Part shown: positions 17,417-20,359 of the stretch, in pieces
Numbering within the stretch: position 1 is the first letter of the stretch
Layout: each line of letters starts with the position of its first letter
DNA from: JAQSWP01 sp050185515
GTDB taxonomy: Bacteria; Pseudomonadota; Alphaproteobacteria; Reyranellales; JAQSWP01
NCBI GenBank assembly: GCA_050185515.1
Contig: JBFWZG010000054.1
Span: 1 to 20,359, forward strand
Direction: 5' to 3'
Length of the DNA: 20,359 nt
Notes under the pieces: model-generated
The model's database searches: none
What the model saw: only the letters and a program-made list of their open reading frames with translations
Told to the model about the DNA's origin: nothing
Program-made: the position numbers and the translations under genes

Positions 17417-18097
17417 TCAGAGCGCGCCCAGCACCCACAGATCGTCGGCCGGGTCGGCCGTTTCACCGCGCAGACGGGTCCACAGGTCGGGCGCCACGAT
17501 GCGACGCAACATGCGCCAGAAGCGCTCGCGTTCGCGCCCGCTCAGCGCCGGGGCGGTTTCATGCACCAGCGCCGAGACTGCCGCAACGCCCAGCCCCTCG
17601 GCCAGCGCCTGCTGCAACGCCAGCAACTCCTCCTCGCTGGCAGCCTCGCGCAGCAGCGGCATCAATTCGATCTCTGCATCCGCCATATGCAACAGGGCAT
17701 CGCCGACAAAAGCGGAGAACCGGGCGTTGAGTTCGAAAATCGCTCGCACCCGTTCTGCCGGCCTCGCCCGTGCCAGCCACTCCGCACGACGCTGCAGTTT
17801 CTGGATGGCGATCGCCAGCCGCAAGCCGTCGAGCCTGGCGGCCTCGGCAGCGCCCGGTCGCAGGCGGTCAAGCAAAGCGTGCACATGGCGCGCCTCGGCA
17901 GCGCCCAAGGCTGCCGCCAGCTCGAGGACGCGGCGGAGATCGGCGACGGCTTCAGTGACGCTATGCTCATGTTTCGCGTCGGCCACTGCCAGTCGGGCGG
18001 ACACCCTGAAAAGCACCCGTCGCACGCCCTTGTGGACGCTGGAATAGAAATCCGCGCCTGACAGGCTGATGAACTGGCCCGTGTCATCGTAAGGCAT
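17417..18097 (-). CDS. Degenerate hemerythrin-like protein
   Basis: A 226-residue, almost fully helical soluble protein. It resembles bacterial hemerythrin-like (HHE) proteins: YSSVHKGVRRVLFRV (His22), AEARHVHALLDRLRPG (His71, His73) and LLHMADAEIELMPLLREA (His137 with Glu142 and Glu144). These proteins bind a di-iron centre that senses or carries oxygen, nitric oxide or iron. Several usual ligands are missing or displaced: the motif normally containing a second histidine after helix B reads AEAARLDGL, so a complete di-iron site is doubtful. I chose the start at 18097 because GGAG lies 7 bases before the ATG and the sequence before it is antisense to lysR. It is divergent from the LysR gene, which may control it. 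Confidence 0.7.
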   Translation of the reverse strand: MPYDDTGQFISLSGADFYSSVHKGVRRVLFRVSARLAVADAKHEHSVTEAVADLRRVLELAAALGAAEARHVHALLDRLRPGAAEAARLDGLRLAIAIQKLQRRAEWLARARPAERVRAIFELNARFSAFVGDALLHMADAEIELMPLLREAASEEELLALQQALAEGLGVAAVSALVHETAPALSGRERERFWRMLRRIVAPDLWTRLRGETADPADDLWVLGAL

Positions 18098-18138
18098 GCC
18101 GGAGCTCCAAGATTCCTGTCGAACTAATTGCGCTTCCA

Positions 18139-18173
18139 GTGCATGATAGATCAAATTCACAAGATTGATGCAC
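18139..18173. promoter_or_regulatory. AT-rich region with inverted repeats, candidate LysR operator
   Basis: Between the divergent hemerythrin-like and lysR genes are GTGCAT (18139-18144) with ATGCAC (18168-18173), and inside them ATCAA (18150-18154) with TTGAT (18165-18169). This local drop in GC and the nested dyads resemble LysR-type binding regions, which also often control the divergent neighbour. The exact promoter boxes could not be assigned. Confidence 0.4.
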
Positions 18174-18175
18174 AT

Positions 18176-19120
18176 ATGCGTCGCGCTAATATTAGCGAAA
18201 CAAATCTGAGATTGTTTCTCGTCCTCGACGCCCTGCTCAGCGAACGCAGCGTAACGCGCGCCGCCAAACGGCTCAATCTGACGCAGCCGGCGGTCAGTCA
18301 CGCGCTCAAGCAACTGCGTGCGCTCTACAACGACGAGCTGTTCGTGCGTTCGGCCGACGGACTGGCGCCAACGCCGCTTGCCGCCAGCCTCGAACCGATG
18401 CTGCGCAGCGGGCTGAGCGAACTGGAGCGCACGCTGCAAAGCGATGCCGAATTCGAGCCGGCGACGTCGCGGCGACGTTTCTCCATCGCCACGGTCGACT
18501 ATCCGCTGCTGACCGGCATTCCTCTGCTGATGCAGAAGCTGGCGCGGGAAGCGCCCCTGATCGACGTGCGCATCCTGCCGCCGGCGTCGGATCTGCATGC
18601 CCGTCTTGTTTCGGGCGAGCTCGATACGGTGCTGGCCGGCGGCGAAGTCGAGCAGCAGATGTCGCTCGACAAGGCTCTCATGAAGACGCGCTTCGTCAGC
18701 GAGGATTTCGTCTGCATGCTGCGCAAGAACCATCCAGCACTGGAACGGCCGCTCGATCTCGATGCTTTCTGCGCGCTGCCGCACCTGATGGTCAGCACCG
18801 GCGGTCGCGATACGGGCTTCGTCGATGCGGTCCTCAAGAAGCAAGGGCGCAGCCGGCGCATGGCGCTGACGGTTCAATCCTTCATCGGTGCGCCGACCGT
18901 GGTCGCGGCGACAGACATGATCGCCACCGTTCCTCGCGCCATCGGCGAATGGGCCATGGCGCGCTGCGAGGTGGAGTTGCGTCCCGTGCCGCTGCAGATG
19001 CCCAAGGCCGAGGCGTTCGTCTGGTGGCACCAGCGCTTCAACAACGATCCCGGCCATCGCTGGTGGCGGCGCATGCTGGTCGACGCCTTCCTGCCGTTCA
19101 ACAAATCCGCCGCGGCCTGA
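18176..19120 (+). CDS. LysR-family transcriptional regulator (NodD-like subgroup)
   Basis: A 314-residue LysR-type regulator. Residues about 10-70 form the winged helix-turn-helix: NLRLFLVLDALLSERSVTRA then LNLTQPAVSHALKQLR, DELFVRSADGLAPTPLA. The remainder (about 95-305) is the periplasmic-binding-like effector domain (RRRFSIATVDYPLL, DVRILPPASD, LVSGELDTVLAGGE). The start at 18176 places the domain at the family's usual distance; ATG at 18143 would add 11 residues and TTG at 18128 would add 16, and none has a clear ribosome binding site. The first 40 bases are unusually AT-rich and hold a 14-base palindrome. The effector is unknown. It probably controls itself and the divergent hemerythrin-like gene. 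Confidence 0.92.
   Translation: MRRANISETNLRLFLVLDALLSERSVTRAAKRLNLTQPAVSHALKQLRALYNDELFVRSADGLAPTPLAASLEPMLRSGLSELERTLQSDAEFEPATSRRRFSIATVDYPLLTGIPLLMQKLAREAPLIDVRILPPASDLHARLVSGELDTVLAGGEVEQQMSLDKALMKTRFVSEDFVCMLRKNHPALERPLDLDAFCALPHLMVSTGGRDTGFVDAVLKKQGRSRRMALTVQSFIGAPTVVAATDMIATVPRAIGEWAMARCEVELRPVPLQMPKAEAFVWWHQRFNNDPGHRWWRRMLVDAFLPFNKSAAA
18184..18197. repeat. Perfect 14-base palindrome in the start of lysR
   Basis: CGCTAATATTAGCG is exactly self-complementary and covers about codons 3-8 of the LysR gene when it starts at 18176. It is AT-rich in a GC-rich gene, which suggests selection for a binding site (autoregulation) rather than protein sequence alone. Confidence 0.6.
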
Positions 19121-19150
19121 AGCGTTCCGGCGCGGTCGCGAGGCGCGCAG

Positions 19151-19175
19151 GCGGTGCAGGCGCACCGCAAATTTT
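19151..19175 (+). terminator. Rho-independent-like terminator after lysR
   Basis: GCGGTGC (19151-19157), loop AGGC, GCACCGC (19162-19168) form a perfect 7-bp GC-rich stem followed by AAATTTT. It lies 31 bases past the lysR stop and before the ridA gene. The T-run is short, so strength is moderate. Confidence 0.6.
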
Positions 19176-19257
19176 GCCCTACGTCGAATGGCCCCTAGGG
19201 CGCAGCGCCAACCCAAGGCACAATGCATCGGGCCGCTGCCACGACAGACGAGAGAGC

Positions 19258-19262
19258 GGAGG
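19258..19262 (+). promoter_or_regulatory. Ribosome binding site deciding the ridA-like start
   Basis: GGAGG touches an ATG at 19263 directly (spacing 0) but is 6 bases from a second in-frame ATG at 19269, so translation should begin at 19269. Confidence 0.65.
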
Positions 19263-19268
19263 ATGACA

Positions 19269-19661
19269 ATGAGACGGGACATCGACATCGGAGTCGCCCG
19301 ACGCATCGCGCTCTACAGCGACGCCGTCCTGTTGCGCGGTCCGGTGCGCTGGCTGACAACGTCCGGCACGCCCGGGTTCGACGAGCAGGGCGAACTGTCG
19401 GACGACTTTGCCGTACAGGCGGAATGGGCCTGGCGCAACGTGCTGACGGCGCTCAAGGCTGCCGACATGGACGCCGGCGACATAGTGCGTGTGACGCAAT
19501 ACATCGTTCGCCGCAGCGACGGGCCGGCCTACCGTGCGATCCGCGAGCGCTTCCTTGGACCCGCACGTCCGGCTTCCATGCTGTTGTTCGGCATCGAACT
19601 GCCGTGGCCGGAGATGCTGATCGAGATCCAGGTCGACGCGGCGCAGGCGCTGCCGCATTGA
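19269..19661 (+). CDS. RidA/YjgF-family protein (enamine/imine deaminase-like)
   Basis: A 130-residue protein, the usual size for the family. RidA proteins form trimers and hydrolyse reactive enamine/imine intermediates to ketoacids and ammonia; other subgroups act in amine or pyrimidine breakdown. Visible marks: LTTSGTPGFDEQGELSDDF, the helix NVLTALKAADMDAGDIVRVTQYI, Arg100 in PARPASMLL (matching the substrate-binding Arg105 of E. coli-type RidA) and Glu119 in LIEIQVDA. The N-terminus differs from archetypal RidA, so it belongs to a Rid subfamily and its activity is uncertain. The start was set by the ribosome binding site. An AraC regulator follows 24 bases later on the same strand. Confidence 0.85.
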   Translation: MRRDIDIGVARRIALYSDAVLLRGPVRWLTTSGTPGFDEQGELSDDFAVQAEWAWRNVLTALKAADMDAGDIVRVTQYIVRRSDGPAYRAIRERFLGPARPASMLLFGIELPWPEMLIEIQVDAAQALPH

Positions 19662-19685
19662 AGCCGGCTGATCCATATTTGTCGC

Positions 19686-20359
19686 ATGGCGAGGGTGGAC
19701 AAGCATAATCGCACCGAGTACCGCCGCGCGCCGCGCGTGCCGGGGCTGACCCTGATCCGCGCCGATTTCACGACGCAGGAGTTCGCGCCGCATGCCCATG
19801 ATGCGCTGGTGATCGCCGTCACCGAAGCAGGCGGCTCCGAAATCAAAAGTCGCGGGGCGGTGCAGCGGGCGACGGCCGGCACGCTGTTCGTGTTCAATCC
19901 CGACGAGCCGCATGCGGGGTGGATGGGCTGGAGCACAGTCTGGCGCTATCGCTCCTTCTATCTTACACAGTCGGCGCTCGAACTGGTCCGCAGCACGTTG
20001 GGGCTGGATCGCATTCCCTACTTCACCGCCAATCTCTTCACCGACGCCGATCTGATTGACGGCTTCGTCCGGCTGCACCGCGCACTGGAGAGCGACGCCG
20101 ACGCCCTGCACGAAGAGGAACTGTTGACAGGCTCGTTCGGCCTGCTGTTCCGACGCCACGGCGGCAAGCCCAACCGCGTTGCGGCAGCTCCACGCGATCT
20201 CACCCTGTTGCGGCGCGCCATCGAGCGCATGCGCGAAGATTATGCAGACGGGCTCGCTCTCGACGCGCTGTCGGCCGAGCTCGGCCTGACCCGGTTCCAG
20301 CTCATCGGGCTGTTCAATCGCTGCACCGGGCTTAGCCCTCACGCCTACCTGACGCAGTT
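19686..20359 (+). CDS. AraC-family transcriptional regulator, 3' end cut by window edge
   Basis: An open frame of 224 codons runs off the right edge. The N-terminal half is an AraC-type cupin sensor: TTQEFAPHAHDALVIAVTEA and GTLFVFNPDEPHAGWMG, with the histidines common in this family. The C-terminal part is an AraC helix-turn-helix domain (LALDALSAELGLTRFQLIGL then FNRCTGLSPHAYL), in which the second helix-turn-helix is just starting when the sequence ends. The ATG at 19686 lacks a clear ribosome binding site and is the first in frame that gives family-like sequence. Relatives often sit beside a LysE/AzlC-type exporter gene; such a gene would lie beyond the window. Confidence 0.88.
   Translation, partial: MARVDKHNRTEYRRAPRVPGLTLIRADFTTQEFAPHAHDALVIAVTEAGGSEIKSRGAVQRATAGTLFVFNPDEPHAGWMGWSTVWRYRSFYLTQSALELVRSTLGLDRIPYFTANLFTDADLIDGFVRLHRALESDADALHEEELLTGSFGLLFRRHGGKPNRVAAAPRDLTLLRRAIERMREDYADGLALDALSAELGLTRFQLIGLFNRCTGLSPHAYLTQ

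Noticed and set aside
19188..19204. GCCC-CTA-GGGC short palindrome before ridA as a terminator or operator
   Set aside because: The stem is only four base pairs and no T-run follows; chance in GC-rich DNA is likely.
18098..19306. Extension of the hemerythrin-like frame upstream through the lysR gene
   Set aside because: The extra part is antisense to lysR, and a good ribosome binding site marks the start at 18097.

Overview
The window is GC-rich (third codon positions are almost all G or C) and its gene families (TamA/TamB, Tat-exported solute-binding protein, FadR-type GntR, RidA, LysR) point to a Gram-negative alphaproteobacterium. Short dispersed palindromes ending in a CCCGGGATGAC-like motif suggest a Reyranella- or Bradyrhizobium-like lineage; that placement is an inference. 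A run of exactly 100 Ns (8799-8898) shows this is a draft assembly with an unsized gap.

Left edge (1-410): the C-terminal 27 codons of an unidentified plus-strand gene, then a repeat-filled spacer with three copies of a dispersed palindrome.

Minus-strand catabolic and transport cluster (10851 down to 411). In transcription order: an acyl-CoA synthetase (GTG start, with a strong sigma70-like promoter in front); a nicotinamidase-like pncA whose 3' half is lost in the gap; a complete peptide/nickel-type ABC transporter (solute-binding protein, permeases DppB and DppC, ATPases DppD/OppD and DppF/OppF); an AtzG-like (DUF4089) small subunit; an AtzE-family amidase; an AtzH/HpxZ-like protein cut by an in-frame amber codon; and a FadR-type GntR regulator. 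Stops and starts overlap or nearly touch, so this looks like one uptake-plus-hydrolysis operon. The AtzG/AtzE/AtzH trio is known from cyanuric-acid catabolism (carboxybiuret and dicarboxyurea steps) and, as HpxX/Y/Z, from oxalurate catabolism. No AtzD, AtzF, allantoinase or similar partner is visible here, so the true substrate is open; a carboxylated or acylated urea or amide taken up by the ABC system is the simplest guess.

Envelope module (11253-17413, plus): tamA and tamB, overlapping by one base, encode the outer-membrane and inner-membrane parts of the translocation and assembly module. A short upstream ORF with a good ribosome binding site ends exactly on the tamA start codon.

Right part (17417-20359): a degenerate hemerythrin-like protein (minus) divergent from a LysR regulator (plus) across a short AT-rich, dyad-rich region; a terminator; a RidA-family protein; and an AraC-family regulator that runs off the right edge.

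No rRNA, tRNA, CRISPR array, insertion sequence or phage gene was seen. The best candidates for new biology are the AtzG/E/H transporter cluster with no recognised upstream pathway and the amber-interrupted AtzH/HpxZ gene inside it.
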